Below are positions 47,254 to 56,806 of a DNA stretch of 64,000 nt, piece after piece. The stretch covers positions 186,001 through 250,000 of the forward strand of contig NZ_CP027190.1 of assembly GCF_002970915.1 (NCBI RefSeq). The letters run 5' to 3'. Every line of letters starts with the position of its first letter. Position 1 is the first letter of the stretch. The translations under genes were made by a program, and so were the position numbers. Below the pieces are notes generated by a model. That model searched no databases and was not told the origin of the DNA. It saw only the letters and a program-made list of their open reading frames with translations. This DNA is from Lactobacillus sp. CBA3605 (GTDB taxonomy: Bacteria; Bacillota; Bacilli; Lactobacillales; Lactobacillaceae).

Positions 47254-48159
47254 CTAATAATCATCTTGCCGGTAACCATAGCTTGCTAATAAGTTTTCCC
47301 GGTCTTTCCAATTTTCTTGCACCTTAACCCATAATTCCAAGTAGACTTTATCACCTAACAAGTTCTCAATATCACGCCGAGCCATCGACCCGATTCGTTT
47401 AAGCATACTTCCGCCCTTACCGATGATAATCCCTTTTTGCGAAGAACGTTCAATAATAATTGTCGCTTGAATATGAATTTTTTCTTCATCTTGGCGCTTA
47501 ATGGATTCAATCACCACGGCCGTTGAATGAGGAACTTCCTGCCGTGTTAATTCCAAAACCTTTTCCCGAATCAATTCCGAAATAATGAAACGTTCGGGAT
47601 GATCAGTCACTTGATCAGCAGGATAATATTGTGGTCCAACTGGCAACTTTTGTTTAAGCGTTGCAACCAATTCATTCACATTATTGCCTTCCAAAGCGGA
47701 AATTGGATAAACGTCAGCCCACTCTAACGCATCTTTATATTGGTCCATAATTTCCAATAAACGATCTGGATGAATTTGATCAATCTTATTAATCACCAAA
47801 TAAATCGGTTTTTTAACCGTCTTTAACCGATCAATAATAAAATTATCGCCCGCACCCCGACGTTCATCAGCATTAATCATAAATAAAACCGCATCAACTT
47901 CACCTAAAGTTGACAATGCTGACTTAACCATGAAATCACCTAAACGACTTTGTGGCTTATGAATTCCGGGTGTATCAATAAACACCATCTGGGTATCATC
48001 GGTTGTATAAATGCCTTGAATCCGGTTACGCGTCGTTTGAGCTTTATCTGACATAATTGCAACCTTTTGACCAACAACCCGGTTTAATAAAGTTGATTTA
48101 CCAACGTTAGGTCGGCCGATAATTGCGACGAACCCTGAGTGAAACTCTGTTTTGTCCAT
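47254..48159 (-). CDS. era: GTPase Era
   Basis: GTPase that helps 16S rRNA processing and 30S assembly. G1 GRPNVGKS, G3 DTPGIHKP, G4 NKID, and a C-terminal KH domain ([13 protein letters not shown]). Length 301 from ATG 48159 (opening [15 protein letters not shown]); the frame is open to 48204 with no supporting site. It follows dgkA by 17 bases. Confidence 0.95.
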   Translation of the reverse strand: MDKTEFHSGFVAIIGRPNVGKSTLLNRVVGQKVAIMSDKAQTTRNRIQGIYTTDDTQMVFIDTPGIHKPQSRLGDFMVKSALSTLGEVDAVLFMINADERRGAGDNFIIDRLKTVKKPIYLVINKIDQIHPDRLLEIMDQYKDALEWADVYPISALEGNNVNELVATLKQKLPVGPQYYPADQVTDHPERFIISELIREKVLELTRQEVPHSTAVVIESIKRQDEEKIHIQATIIIERSSQKGIIIGKGGSMLKRIGSMARRDIENLLGDKVYLELWVKVQENWKDRENLLASYGYRQDDY

Positions 48160-48176
48160 ATTATTGTAATCCCTTT

Positions 48177-48596
48177 CTACCACCAAGTTAGCACTAATTG
48201 CCAAACTTTTGGTATAAACAAAATTAAGCCGACTAATACTGCAAACGCCGCAGCAAACACGACGGCACCGGCCGCAATATCCTTCACCTTTTTGGCTAAC
48301 GGATGATAATGCGGGCCCGTGACTAAATCACAAATATTTTCAGCAATTGTATTATTAATCTCACATAACATCACTAAGAAGATGGCTAGACACAGCCAGA
48401 GCCATTGATTAACTGACAGCCCAAAATACCATCCCGCAATGATTGCCACCGCTCCTAAGACCAGATGAGTCTGCATGTTACGCTCTTCGCGAACCACCGT
48501 CGTTAAGCCAGTCCAAGCATGCCGCCAAGACTGCCAAAAAGAATGATTCTTCCCAACTTGCGGGCGCTGTGGCTTATTTTGCGAGGCCATAGTCAT
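48177..48596 (-). CDS. dgkA: Diacylglycerol/undecaprenol kinase (DgkA family)
   Basis: Integral membrane kinase of 139 residues with three membrane segments (about 47-66, 68-88 and 108-130); Gram-positive members phosphorylate undecaprenol. The motif [13 protein letters not shown] is the DgkA active-site region (ENxxD-type). It starts at 48596 with a GGGAG site and overlaps ybeY by 23 bases. Confidence 0.9.
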   Translation of the reverse strand: MTMASQNKPQRPQVGKNHSFWQSWRHAWTGLTTVVREERNMQTHLVLGAVAIIAGWYFGLSVNQWLWLCLAIFLVMLCEINNTIAENICDLVTGPHYHPLAKKVKDIAAGAVVFAAAFAVLVGLILFIPKVWQLVLTWW

Positions 48597-49047
48597 CTAA
48601 AATCTCCCGTTGTAATTGAAACATGGCTTTTTCGTCAGCTGGTTGTAAGTGATCATAGCCATTTAAATGCAAAAAGCCATGCACCACCAAATAACCTAGT
48701 TCCCGTGCACGAGAATGCTGTAGAAATACAGCTTGTTCATCAACCTTATCAACTGAAATCATAATATCACCCAAGTTCAATGGCATCGCCGCGGCCATTT
48801 CTGGGTCCATAATAATCGTCTCATCGTCATCATGCATTGCAAAACTAATCACATCCGTGGGGCGATCAACGCCACGATACGTTTCATTAATTTTTTGAAT
48901 ATCAGCGTTATTCATCAATGTCACGGAAACTTCCGTATCATCGCGTAATTTTAAGCGTTTGCCGGCTAATGCAATTAATTCGCGGATTAATTGCAAATCT
49001 GCCGCGGCAGCACCAGCAGTCGTTTGGTCATATAATTCTAAATCCAT
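48574..49047 (-). CDS. ybeY: Endoribonuclease YbeY (rRNA maturation)
   Basis: Zinc-dependent RNase for 16S rRNA 3'-end maturation. The signature HGFLHLNGYDH supplies the three zinc His residues; 157 residues. It sits between phoH (12-base gap) and dgkA. Confidence 0.95.
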   Translation of the reverse strand: MDLELYDQTTAGAAAADLQLIRELIALAGKRLKLRDDTEVSVTLMNNADIQKINETYRGVDRPTDVISFAMHDDDETIIMDPEMAAAMPLNLGDIMISVDKVDEQAVFLQHSRARELGYLVVHGFLHLNGYDHLQPADEKAMFQLQREILDDYGLAK

Positions 49048-49059
49048 GATTTCCTCCGT

Positions 49060-50037
49060 TTAGCGTTGTGTCGCATCATCGTAAGCCGTGATAATCTTGG
49101 CAACCACCGGATTACGAACCACGTCATCCGCCGTAAACGTCACAAACGTAATATTGCTAATGTTGCTTAAAATTTGTTCCGCTTGAATTAAACCACTGGC
49201 CGTATGCCGTGGTAGGTCAATCTGTGACACATCGCCATTAACAATCATCTTAGCGCCAAAGCCTAACCGGGTTAAAAACATCTTCATCTGTGCATTAGTC
49301 GTATTTTGAGCTTCATCCAAAATAACAAAAGCACGATCAAGGGTTCGACCACGCATATAAGCCAACGGCGCAATCTCAATCACACCCCGATCCATTAACC
49401 GCTGCGTATGTTCCGCACCATAAATGTCATAGAGCGCATCATAAATTGGCCGTAAATATGGATCAACCTTTTCTTTGAGGTCACCAGGTAAGAATCCCAG
49501 ACTCTCACCAGCCTCAACCGCCGGACGGGTTAAAATGATTTTCTCGACTTCACCGCGCTTTAAAGCTGCAATTGCCATTACAACAGCTAAATAAGTCTTC
49601 CCAGTCCCAGCAGGTCCAATGCCAAACGTAATATCACTCTGCTTGACCGCTTGCACATATTGGCGCTGACCAAGATTTTTAACCCGGACGGGACGTCCTC
49701 GATTATCTTTAATCAAGGTTTCAGCATATAAGTCTTTAAAGTAATCTAAAGTCCCGCGATTAACCATCTTAATGGCATTAATCACATCGGGAGCCCCAAT
49801 CTGAATACCTTGTTTCATTAAACTCGTTAAATTTTCTAAAACAGCTTGCGCATTACGAACAGCACCTTCGTCATCACCGCTAATTGTCATCTGATCACCG
49901 AAGACGTGCAAACTGACATGTAGCCCGTCTTCCAACATTGCTAAATGCTGATCTTCTGGGCCCAGTAACGCTACTGATTGTGCTGGGTCAGCGATTAGAA
50001 ATTTTTGTTCATATTTTGAGTTTTCAGTCAAAAACAT
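49060..50037 (-). CDS. phoH: PhoH-like ATPase
   Basis: Cytoplasmic P-loop ATPase of 325 residues: an N-terminal KH-like part (about 20-100), Walker A GPAGTGKT (about 140-147) and Walker B-like VILDEAQN. PhoH proteins are linked to RNA metabolism and phosphate stress; the role is unclear. First gene of phoH-ybeY-dgkA-era-recO. Confidence 0.92.
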   Translation of the reverse strand: MFLTENSKYEQKFLIADPAQSVALLGPEDQHLAMLEDGLHVSLHVFGDQMTISGDDEGAVRNAQAVLENLTSLMKQGIQIGAPDVINAIKMVNRGTLDYFKDLYAETLIKDNRGRPVRVKNLGQRQYVQAVKQSDITFGIGPAGTGKTYLAVVMAIAALKRGEVEKIILTRPAVEAGESLGFLPGDLKEKVDPYLRPIYDALYDIYGAEHTQRLMDRGVIEIAPLAYMRGRTLDRAFVILDEAQNTTNAQMKMFLTRLGFGAKMIVNGDVSQIDLPRHTASGLIQAEQILSNISNITFVTFTADDVVRNPVVAKIITAYDDATQR

Positions 50038-50175
50038 GGACCCCTTTATTAACAGATTTAATTCTCATCATCGGGCACACTAAAACAGTTTACCTGTACT
50101 TATTTAAGTGTACTTTTGTGAACTAATCATAGCATAAAAGCCTAACCGCTACCAGCTTAGCGGTTTTGGGGCAAT

Positions 50176-50206
50176 AAAAAAAGTCAGGGAACGAATTCCC
50201 TGACTT
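50176..50206 (-). terminator. Intrinsic terminator after yqeY
   Basis: AAGTCAGGGA (50181-50190) with TCCCTGACTT (50197-50206), loop of six, then seven U in the minus direction (A-run 50176-50182). Confidence 0.87.
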
Positions 50207-50211
50207 AACCG

Positions 50212-50655
50212 TTAATTCAATAATGATTTAACTGTTTGATTGATAAGCTTGCCATCTGCTTGACCTTTAAGTTTTGGCATTACTGCACCCATTACTTTAC
50301 CAAAGTCACCTTTACCGGTAGCTCCGATTTGTTCAATCGTAGTCGCAACAATTTGTTTGACTTCATCGTCAGATAATTGCTTTGGCATATACTTTTCAAC
50401 AATCGTAATTTCGGCTTTAACCCCATCAACTAAATCTTGCCGACCAGCGTTTTCGAATTCACTTAATGATTCACGACGTTGCTTCAACTCACGTGAAATC
50501 ACGCTTGTTGCTTCATCTGCCGTTAACTCATGCCCAGCATTAATCTTTTCATTCACTAATGCGGATTTAAGCATCCGTAAAACACTAAGGCTTTGCTTAT
50601 CGCGTGCCTTCATTGCAGCTTTAAGATCACCATTGAGTGTTTCTGCTAAACTCAT
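50212..50655 (-). CDS. GatB/YqeY domain protein
   Basis: Small helical protein of 147 residues of the YqeY family, related to the tail domain of the GatB amidotransferase subunit. ATG 50655 has GGAGG seven bases upstream and gives the usual opening MSLAETLNGDLKAAMKARD; the frame is open to 50685. It follows rpsU as in Bacillus (rpsU-yqeY). Function unknown; possibly RNA-related. Confidence 0.91.
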   Translation of the reverse strand: MSLAETLNGDLKAAMKARDKQSLSVLRMLKSALVNEKINAGHELTADEATSVISRELKQRRESLSEFENAGRQDLVDGVKAEITIVEKYMPKQLSDDEVKQIVATTIEQIGATGKGDFGKVMGAVMPKLKGQADGKLINQTVKSLLN

Positions 50656-50695
50656 TGGGTACCCTCCTCGACTCAAGTGTTTCAATTAAATCGAA

Positions 50696-50884
50696 TTACT
50701 TGAAACGACGACGGTTCTTACGCTTACGAGCTGCTTCAGATTTTAACTTCTTCTTCACACTTGGTTTTTCGTAAAATTCCCGTTTACGGTATTCTTGTAA
50801 AGTACCACTTTTTGAAACGTTACGTTTGAAGCGACGAAGAGCATCATCAAGAGATTCGTTTTTACGAACGACTGTTTTTGCCAT
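50696..50884 (-). CDS. rpsU: 30S ribosomal protein S21
   Basis: 62-residue basic ribosomal protein ([20 protein letters not shown] and the Arg/Lys-rich tail). It has a strong GGAGGGAGGG site and a strong promoter (50961-50989), as expected for high expression. First gene of rpsU-yqeY. Confidence 0.97.
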   Translation of the reverse strand: MAKTVVRKNESLDDALRRFKRNVSKSGTLQEYRKREFYEKPSVKKKLKSEAARKRKNRRRFK

Positions 50885-50960
50885 ATGAAATTCCCTCCCT
50901 CCGAGCTTAAAAAGTAACTGTCAAATTATGCATACTTACATAATACAACTGTTCTAGTAA

Positions 50961-50989
50961 ATTATACATAAATAGAAAAACGGCGTCAA
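50961..50989 (-). promoter_or_regulatory. Promoter of rpsU-yqeY
   Basis: Minus direction: TTGACG (50989-50984), 17-base spacer ending ATG, TATAAT (50966-50961). Near-consensus sigma-A promoter. Confidence 0.8.
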
Positions 50990-51051
50990 CAAAAGTTTAA
51001 AAATAAATAAAAATAATCTGATTATTTTAACCAAATTGAAATGATAAATCG

Positions 51052-51080
51052 TTTTCATAACCGCGGTGCTATGCTACACT
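51052..51080 (+). promoter_or_regulatory. Possible promoter of ppsR
   Basis: TTTTCA (51052-51057), 17-base spacer ending TGC, TACACT (51075-51080). The extended -10 supports a weak -35. Confidence 0.5.
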
Positions 51081-51115
51081 GAAGACATTATTGATACTGA
51101 AATGGGGTTTTGACA

Positions 51116-51931
51116 ATGCAAGAAATAAAAATATTTATTTTATCTGATTCAGTGGGTGCCACTGCTCATGCCGTCGCTCAAGCTGCCGCTGCCCAATTTT
51201 CAAACGTTGAGATTAACTACCAGCGTTTTCCATTCGTACGGACAACATCACTGTTAAATACAGTCTTAGCACAAGCTTTAAAGGATCATGCCGTTATTTT
51301 CCATACGTTCGTGGATCGCCAGCTTAGTAAAAGTGTGAATGCTTTTTGTCAGGAAAATCACTTGCCTTACTATGATGTAATCACCCCGGCCTTAGATACG
51401 TTCTCCGAAGTGACCCATTTACAACCGGCCAATCATCCTGGTACAGTCCACGCTCTAAATGATAACTATTTTGACCGAATTAATGCGATTGAGTTTGCCG
51501 TGACCTATGATGACGGTAAGAATCCTACTGGCTTTTTAAGTGCGGATGTTGTTTTACTAGGCGTATCCCGAACTTCTAAAACACCATTATCGCTATACCT
51601 GGCTAACCAAAACTTAAAAGTTGCTAATTTACCATTGGTTCCTAAAGCCCAAATTCCAGATGAAATCTGGCAAGTCGATCCTAAAAAGATTTTTGGTCTC
51701 ACTAACGATCCCGAACAGCTGAACACCATTCGTCGGCAACGTATGGTGCAATACGGCTTAAATCCAGATACCATGTATTCGAATACCGATAAAATCAAAG
51801 AAGAATTGGCTTACGCCGATAAGATTTTCAAAAAGGCCGGTTGTCTCGTAATTAACGTAGCCAACAAATCCATTGAGGAAACTGCGACTCTGATTACAGA
51901 AAGTCTCGGTTATAACGAAGCTAACCAATAA
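51116..51931 (+). CDS. ppsR: PEP synthetase/PPDK regulatory protein (PpsR/DUF299 family)
   Basis: Bifunctional kinase/phosphotransferase family that switches phosphoenolpyruvate synthase or PPDK. The 271 residues include the nucleotide loop GVSRTSKTP and the opening ILSDSVGATA. The ATG at 51116 is preferred over a TTG at 51110; the ribosome-binding site is weak (GGGG). A convergent terminator follows. No ppsA or ppdK gene lies in this window. In B. subtilis yqfL is near glyS; here the gene is on the plus strand and past rpsU. Confidence 0.9.
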   Translation: MQEIKIFILSDSVGATAHAVAQAAAAQFSNVEINYQRFPFVRTTSLLNTVLAQALKDHAVIFHTFVDRQLSKSVNAFCQENHLPYYDVITPALDTFSEVTHLQPANHPGTVHALNDNYFDRINAIEFAVTYDDGKNPTGFLSADVVLLGVSRTSKTPLSLYLANQNLKVANLPLVPKAQIPDEIWQVDPKKIFGLTNDPEQLNTIRRQRMVQYGLNPDTMYSNTDKIKEELAYADKIFKKAGCLVINVANKSIEETATLITESLGYNEANQ

Positions 51932-51935
51932 CAAA

Positions 51936-51971
51936 GCGCGAGCTTAGGATAAAATCTAAGCTCGCTTTTTT
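51936..51971 (+). terminator. Intrinsic terminator after ppsR
   Basis: GCGAGCTTAG (51938-51947) pairs perfectly with CTAAGCTCGC (51956-51965) around an eight-base loop, then six T (51966-51971). It converges on nfo. Confidence 0.88.
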
Positions 51972-51979
51972 GTGACCAT

Positions 51980-52876
51980 CTAAGCTTGCTGTTCAATCGT
52001 TGCCAACAGGTCCGCATTAAATTGACCTGCTTTAAGCATTGCAATCTCATATTTATAAGGTGCCAGTTGGTGTTTTTTATCTGGTCCAACATAGGGGGTT
52101 TCTAAGATTTTACTAATTGCGGTTAATTGTGGATGATGGGCAATCTGGTTCAATGTTTCAAAGCCAATCGTCCCTAAACCGAGGTTAGCATGGCGATCTT
52201 TATGTGAGCCTTGTGGATTTTTAGAATCATTCAAGTGAATGACCTGTAACCGGTCTAACCCAATCACATGGTCGAATTCATTTAAAACCCCATCAAAATC
52301 AGTTTTAATCGCATAACCCGCATCACTCGTATGACAAGTATCAAATGTCACCGACAGCTTTTCATTATAAGTAACCCCATCAATGATGGCCGCCAGTTCT
52401 TCAAAAGTTCGTCCAATTTCGGTCCCTTTCCCTGCCATCGTCTCAATGGCAATGTGAATTGTTTGTTCCGGTCGAATCACTGCATTCAACCCCTTAATAA
52501 TCTGGGCGATTGCTGCCGGGGCCCCCGCACCGACGTGAGCCCCAGGATGCAACGTTAATTGAGTTGCACCAACGGCTTCAGCACGTTCAATCTCATGGTA
52601 TAAAAAATCAGTGGCAAACTCAAAATATCCCGGCTTCTTGGTATTACCAAGATTAACGATGTACGGCGCATGCACCACGATTTGTTGTAAATCATGGGCC
52701 CGCATAACAGCTTGACCGGCTGGAATATTCAAATCTGCAATGGGCTTGCGACGCGTATTTTGTGGCGCCCCAGTATAAATCATAAACGTATTGGCCCCGT
52801 AACTAACAGCCTCATTGGCAGAACCCAGTAACATGTCTGGCGCTTTCATTGAAACGTGTGAGCCTAATCTAAGCAT
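51980..52876 (-). CDS. nfo: Endonuclease IV (AP endonuclease Nfo)
   Basis: Repairs abasic sites in DNA with three zinc ions. The 298 residues give [35 protein letters not shown] (metal His), [28 protein letters not shown] and ILETPY, all family metal-site motifs. Stands alone; the wall-polymer operon upstream ends in a terminator at 52911-52944. Confidence 0.95.
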   Translation of the reverse strand: MLRLGSHVSMKAPDMLLGSANEAVSYGANTFMIYTGAPQNTRRKPIADLNIPAGQAVMRAHDLQQIVVHAPYIVNLGNTKKPGYFEFATDFLYHEIERAEAVGATQLTLHPGAHVGAGAPAAIAQIIKGLNAVIRPEQTIHIAIETMAGKGTEIGRTFEELAAIIDGVTYNEKLSVTFDTCHTSDAGYAIKTDFDGVLNEFDHVIGLDRLQVIHLNDSKNPQGSHKDRHANLGLGTIGFETLNQIAHHPQLTAISKILETPYVGPDKKHQLAPYKYEIAMLKAGQFNADLLATIEQQA

Positions 52877-52910
52877 TTTTTACACCTAACCTTTTTTAGT
52901 TTTTAACCAT

Positions 52911-52944
52911 AAAAGGGCCCGAGACAATTGTCCCAGGCCCTTTT
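52911..52944 (-). terminator. Intrinsic terminator after the tagG-like gene
   Basis: AAAAGGGCC (52911-52919) with GGCCCTTTT (52936-52944), with inner partial pairing. The core GGCCCGAGACA matches the ribU terminator at 20636-20646. Confidence 0.78.
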
Positions 52945-52998
52945 GTAAGCAAGTCCTTTAATGGCATGGATTTGGATGACCTGTCATCAAATTATCGT

Positions 52999-53817
52999 TT
53001 AAATCATGTCCACAAAGCGTGAACGGAACTTATAATGTAAATGTGAACCGACTAGTAGTACAACTAAGATAAAGCCCCAGAAAATGAGCGTTAACAATGG
53101 TCGATCCCAGATATAGTTGCCGCTACCTTGATTAAACATTGATTGGCGGAACCCTGAGATAATGTACCAGAACGGATTCAATTCAAGAATCCGGACAAAC
53201 GGCGCTGGAAAGCCCGTTGTTTGGAAATTAAATAACACACCTGATAGATAAAATAACATCCGCATAATGGATTGTAACAAAATCTGCCAATCCCGAATCA
53301 GCACAGAAACCGTCGAGTTAAAGACACTCAAAGCAAACATTAGTGCCATCATCGCAATAAAGTAATAAATCCATTGCAACCAAGCAATTGAAGGGTAAAT
53401 GCCATTAAAGAAGCCTAACCCAATTGAGAACACTAACATCGTCCAAAATGCGTTCAAGTTACCAACAATTCGAATTGAAGGTAACACGGAAACTGGAAAT
53501 TTCATTTTTGATACCATGTTAACCCGTTGATAGATACTCTTAGAACCATCCAAGATTGCTCGGTTCATGAAGAACCACGGGGTAATCCCAATAACCATCC
53601 ACATTAAGTATGAGACGCCATCCAGATCACTGCCCTTTTTAAACCCACCACTAAAGACAATCCAATAAATAGCAATTTGAATTAACGGATATAAATATTC
53701 CCAAGCTAATCCCAGATAATGGCTTTGATAACTGGCTTGATCTTCATAATTAGAAATCCGCCAAATAATTCCCCAATTCTGGAATTGCTCTTTAATAATT
53801 GATACGACCTCTTTCAA
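52999..53817 (-). CDS. Polysaccharide/teichoic acid ABC export permease (TagG-like)
   Basis: Membrane subunit of an ABC-2 type exporter, 272 residues with about six membrane segments and the family pattern YLGLAWEYLYPLIQIAIYWIVF and ELNPFWYIISGFRQ. It resembles TagG, the permease for wall teichoic acid. The ATPase partner (TagH) is not next to it: downstream is only the terminator. It follows the glycerophosphotransferase gene by 27 bases, so the pair is one operon for wall-polymer making and export. The partner must be encoded elsewhere. Confidence 0.88.
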   Translation of the reverse strand: MKEVVSIIKEQFQNWGIIWRISNYEDQASYQSHYLGLAWEYLYPLIQIAIYWIVFSGGFKKGSDLDGVSYLMWMVIGITPWFFMNRAILDGSKSIYQRVNMVSKMKFPVSVLPSIRIVGNLNAFWTMLVFSIGLGFFNGIYPSIAWLQWIYYFIAMMALMFALSVFNSTVSVLIRDWQILLQSIMRMLFYLSGVLFNFQTTGFPAPFVRILELNPFWYIISGFRQSMFNQGSGNYIWDRPLLTLIFWGFILVVLLVGSHLHYKFRSRFVDMI

Positions 53818-53844
53818 GGCACTGACACTCCCTATCTGTACTGT

Positions 53845-54990
53845 TTATTTTTTATAAAAATAGGCTAACGTTCGTGCAGTTGCTTGCCCATCATTATGCG
53901 TGTTCCACAATTGATTGAAAGCCTGCACAGGTTGCCGTTTAGCTGGCGCTGCTAAGACACGATTCAGTTCGGCCATCGTTTGAACTAACGGCCCTGGGGC
54001 CCACTGTTCAAAATCAGGTTGTAAGCCCACGGCCTGCTGAAAGTTTTGCCAGTCAAAAACATAGAATACCATTTTTTGACAATTTGGCAAGAGCGCATAG
54101 TCAAAAATAACGGATGAATAATCACTAATTAACGTCTCAGTGATGGTTAACAATTCATCAGTACTAAAGTCCGGCACTAGCATAATTAGCCCTGGATACT
54201 GCTTTAACAAAGCTTCCGCTTGCGCCGCCAAGTGCGGATGTAACTTAACAATCAACACTTGCCTAGCCGTTAACTGTAATTCCCCAAAATCAGCTGGTAA
54301 GTCAAAGGTGACCCCGGCTCGATAAGTAGGGGCATACAAAAGCACTTCGCGGTCATGTAATTGCGGATAACGCGCATAAATCGCCGCCCGAGTTTGTTGC
54401 ACCCAAGTCGGCTGACGATAGCGGTCCGAGCGTGGATACCCCAGCACTCGCATCCGTTCACGTGGAACATGATAACTCGTCGCAAACACCGCACCCATCT
54501 TATCGGCCCCAACCACATAGTCGGTCAACTGATTATAAACTTTTTGAAAGCGATGCTGATCAGCGATTGAACGTTGCGCCGTTTGCGGGTCGCCCCAACC
54601 AAACGCCTTAACCGCCCCCCCAGCGTGCCACAATTGAATGAGCCGTTGCCCTTTAGTGCGTGTTAACCCAGCGGTAAACGCAAAATAATTGTCACAATAC
54701 ACATCCACGGCCTGAGTAATCACGGGAATTCCGGTTAATACAAAGTGCAACGAATCTTGAAATGGCTGAATTGCCACCCCTTGAGCAGCTAATTTTTCAG
54801 CGCCTACCGTAGCTGACGGTAAGTAATACACCGTTAAGCGTCCGGGGACGCGTTGTGCCAGTGCCATGATAAACTCGAGATTATCCGCAAAACTCATCAA
54901 ATAAATAATCCGTTGTGAGCGTTTGAAATGGGCTAACCACGAAACCAACGTGAGTAGCCACAAATAGCCCATCTTTTTCAAGCTAGTCAC
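53845..54990 (-). CDS. CDP-glycerol glycerophosphotransferase family protein (TagB/TagF-like)
   Basis: Teichoic acid glycerophosphotransferase family, 381 residues, the short TagB-like length (one catalytic domain) rather than the long TagF polymerase. N-terminal hydrophobic stretch (about 9-25), then the GT-B type motif QLWHAGGAVKAFG (catalytic His) and the CDP-binding TETLISDYSSVIFDYALL. An extended -10 (AGTTTA on the plus strand, 55043-55048) lies upstream. It precedes the TagG-like permease. Whether it primes or extends the polymer is not clear from the sequence. Confidence 0.9.
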   Translation of the reverse strand: MTSLKKMGYLWLLTLVSWLAHFKRSQRIIYLMSFADNLEFIMALAQRVPGRLTVYYLPSATVGAEKLAAQGVAIQPFQDSLHFVLTGIPVITQAVDVYCDNYFAFTAGLTRTKGQRLIQLWHAGGAVKAFGWGDPQTAQRSIADQHRFQKVYNQLTDYVVGADKMGAVFATSYHVPRERMRVLGYPRSDRYRQPTWVQQTRAAIYARYPQLHDREVLLYAPTYRAGVTFDLPADFGELQLTARQVLIVKLHPHLAAQAEALLKQYPGLIMLVPDFSTDELLTITETLISDYSSVIFDYALLPNCQKMVFYVFDWQNFQQAVGLQPDFEQWAPGPLVQTMAELNRVLAAPAKRQPVQAFNQLWNTHNDGQATARTLAYFYKK

Positions 54991-55149
54991 CCTTTCGCAG
55001 CTAAACTACCTTCATCTAGCCCGTTATTAAGCACTATTTATCAGTTTAGCATATTTAAAAAATCCAAGTATGCCATTCTTATAAAATAAGATAATTTTAA
55101 TAAACAAATAGTTGCTGATAACCACTCATTTTTTCAAGTGCAGTTAACT

Positions 55150-55180
55150 AAAAACAGCCATCAATCACAATTGACAGCTG
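55150..55180 (-). terminator. Intrinsic terminator after the yitT-like gene
   Basis: CAGCCATCAAT (55155-55165) with ATTGACAGCTG (55170-55180); eleven pairs including G-U in the minus-strand RNA, then a U-run (A-run 55150-55154). Confidence 0.75.
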
Positions 55181-55189
55181 CCTAAATCG

Positions 55190-56065
55190 TTACGGCTCAG
55201 GCTCATAAAAATGGCCCAAAATTTTAACTGTATCTGAAATACTGACAAAGGCATGGGGATCAGACTCCGCCATTGCGGCAGTAAGTTCCGACATTTCATA
55301 CCGGGTAATTACCGTAAACAAGATTGTCTTGTCATCGTGACGATAGGCACCTTCAGCATTATGCACGATAGTCACCCCGCGACGAATCCGATTCTGAACA
55401 CTATCAATTACCGTTTTCGGGCGACTGGTAATGATCATCACTTGCATCTTTTGTTGGCGCGTATACGTCATATCAATGACTCGGCCATTAACCAATAAGC
55501 CTAAAGCAGAATAAAAAGCATAAGGCCACCCATAGATGAACCCTGCCGCAATAACAATGAGTGAGTTAAACGCCATATTAATAGTCCCGATACTACGGCC
55601 CGTTTTGCGCCGTAAGACGATCCCAATAATATCTAAGCCCCCCGTTGAAATTCCATTTCTCAATGACATCCCAGTCCCAAATCCGTTAACTGCGCCCCCA
55701 AAAATCGCACAAATAATTGGATCATGGGTCAAACTTTCTGGCGCCACAACTTTAATCATAATACTTGAAAGTGCGACGGCTAAGAAAGTAAAAATCGTAA
55801 ACCGGTGGCCGATTGAGCGCCACGCAATGATAAACATTGGCACGTTCAATAGGAACAATAGTAACGCTGTTGAAAATTGCACGGGCAAGAACTTCGTCAT
55901 CAAACTATTAATTAATTGCGCTAACCCAGTAATCCCAGAAGAATAAATGTGTCCCGGTGTCCAAAAGAAATTCATCGCGACGGACACTAAAATCGCGTAA
56001 ATAAATGCCGTTGAGGCCTTCGTCACATCACGGTGCCGCCGAGTCAACTGCTGAAAATCATTCAT
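55190..56065 (-). CDS. YitT family membrane protein (DUF161/DUF2179)
   Basis: Protein of 291 residues with about six membrane segments in the N-terminal part (about 25-200), characteristic IYSSGITGLAQL, GTGMSLRNGISTGGLDI and GRSIGTINMAFN, and a C-terminal soluble DUF2179 domain (about 210-291, VMIITSRPK and ITRYEMSELTAAM). ATG 56065 with AAGGAG 11 bases away is chosen over an upstream ATG at 56125. Function unknown; some family members are thought to move small molecules. Stands alone with its own terminator. Confidence 0.87.
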   Translation of the reverse strand: MNDFQQLTRRHRDVTKASTAFIYAILVSVAMNFFWTPGHIYSSGITGLAQLINSLMTKFLPVQFSTALLLFLLNVPMFIIAWRSIGHRFTIFTFLAVALSSIMIKVVAPESLTHDPIICAIFGGAVNGFGTGMSLRNGISTGGLDIIGIVLRRKTGRSIGTINMAFNSLIVIAAGFIYGWPYAFYSALGLLVNGRVIDMTYTRQQKMQVMIITSRPKTVIDSVQNRIRRGVTIVHNAEGAYRHDDKTILFTVITRYEMSELTAAMAESDPHAFVSISDTVKILGHFYEPEP

Positions 56066-56183
56066 GGCTGAAAATGCTCCTTTATATGTTGTCTTCGTTA
56101 TTTTAACATTACTAAACTGCGACAAACAGGGCTATGCACTTTTCTACCGAAAGTCTCACGGTTCTCAGCAAATTCACAGGCTA

Positions 56184-56720
56184 TCAATCGACTTTTGGCG
56201 CTTGTTGCCAATGGTCCGCAATAAAGTCCGCACGACCACCCGCTTCTTGAGCTGCAAAAACTACTGGATTATTCGCATAAAACCGTTGATGTTGTGCTTC
56301 AGCTGGATAAAATGGTTGAACGGCTTCAATCTTAGTCACAATGGGCTTGTCAAACTGTTCCGCGGCTTGCAACCGTTGCTTCGACACCGTAGCCAGCTGT
56401 CGTTGTTGCTCACTATTGACAAAAATCACTGGCCGATAATTATCACCACGATCTTGAAACTGTCCCATAGCATCCGTCGGGTCCGTTTGTCGCCAATAAA
56501 TATCAACTAACGTTGCGTAGGTAATTTGGGCCGAATCAAAGGTAATCTTAACTGCTTCGGTATGACCAGTTTGATGTGATTTTACTTGTTCATATGTTGG
56601 ATTAACAGTATGACCACCTGTATACCCCGAAACAACACTGATAATTCCGGGCTGATGATCAAACGGTTGAACCATGCACCAAAAACACCCACCAGCAAAA
56701 ATTGCAGTTTCATTGCTCAT
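56184..56720 (-). CDS. msrA: Peptide methionine sulfoxide reductase MsrA
   Basis: Reduces S-form methionine sulfoxide in proteins. The catalytic motif GGCFWCM with nucleophile Cys, [14 protein letters not shown] and HTEAVKI are intact; 178 residues. ATG 56720 has GGAGTG upstream; the frame opens with GTG nine bases earlier. No msrB neighbour. It follows the aspS terminator. Confidence 0.94.
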   Translation of the reverse strand: MSNETAIFAGGCFWCMVQPFDHQPGIISVVSGYTGGHTVNPTYEQVKSHQTGHTEAVKITFDSAQITYATLVDIYWRQTDPTDAMGQFQDRGDNYRPVIFVNSEQQRQLATVSKQRLQAAEQFDKPIVTKIEAVQPFYPAEAQHQRFYANNPVVFAAQEAGGRADFIADHWQQAPKVD

Positions 56721-56764
56721 TAAAATCACTCCAATTAAATTTTAATATAAATTTAACACTAACT

Positions 56765-56797
56765 AAAAAGAACGTCCAGTTATTCACCGGACGTTCT
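56765..56797 (-). terminator. Intrinsic terminator after aspS
   Basis: AGAACGTCC (56769-56777) with GGACGTTCT (56789-56797), then a U-run in the minus direction (A-run 56765-56769). Confidence 0.83.
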
Positions 56798-56806
56798 CGC
56801 TTAAAA

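Noticed and set aside
50085..50115. Imperfect palindrome (GTACTTATTTAAGTGTAC) upstream of phoH
   Set aside because: Pairing is interrupted and no promoter is clearly aligned with it; too weak to call an operator.
56064..56510. Plus-strand open frame of 148 codons
   Set aside because: Mostly antisense to msrA; no ribosome-binding site or recognisable motif.
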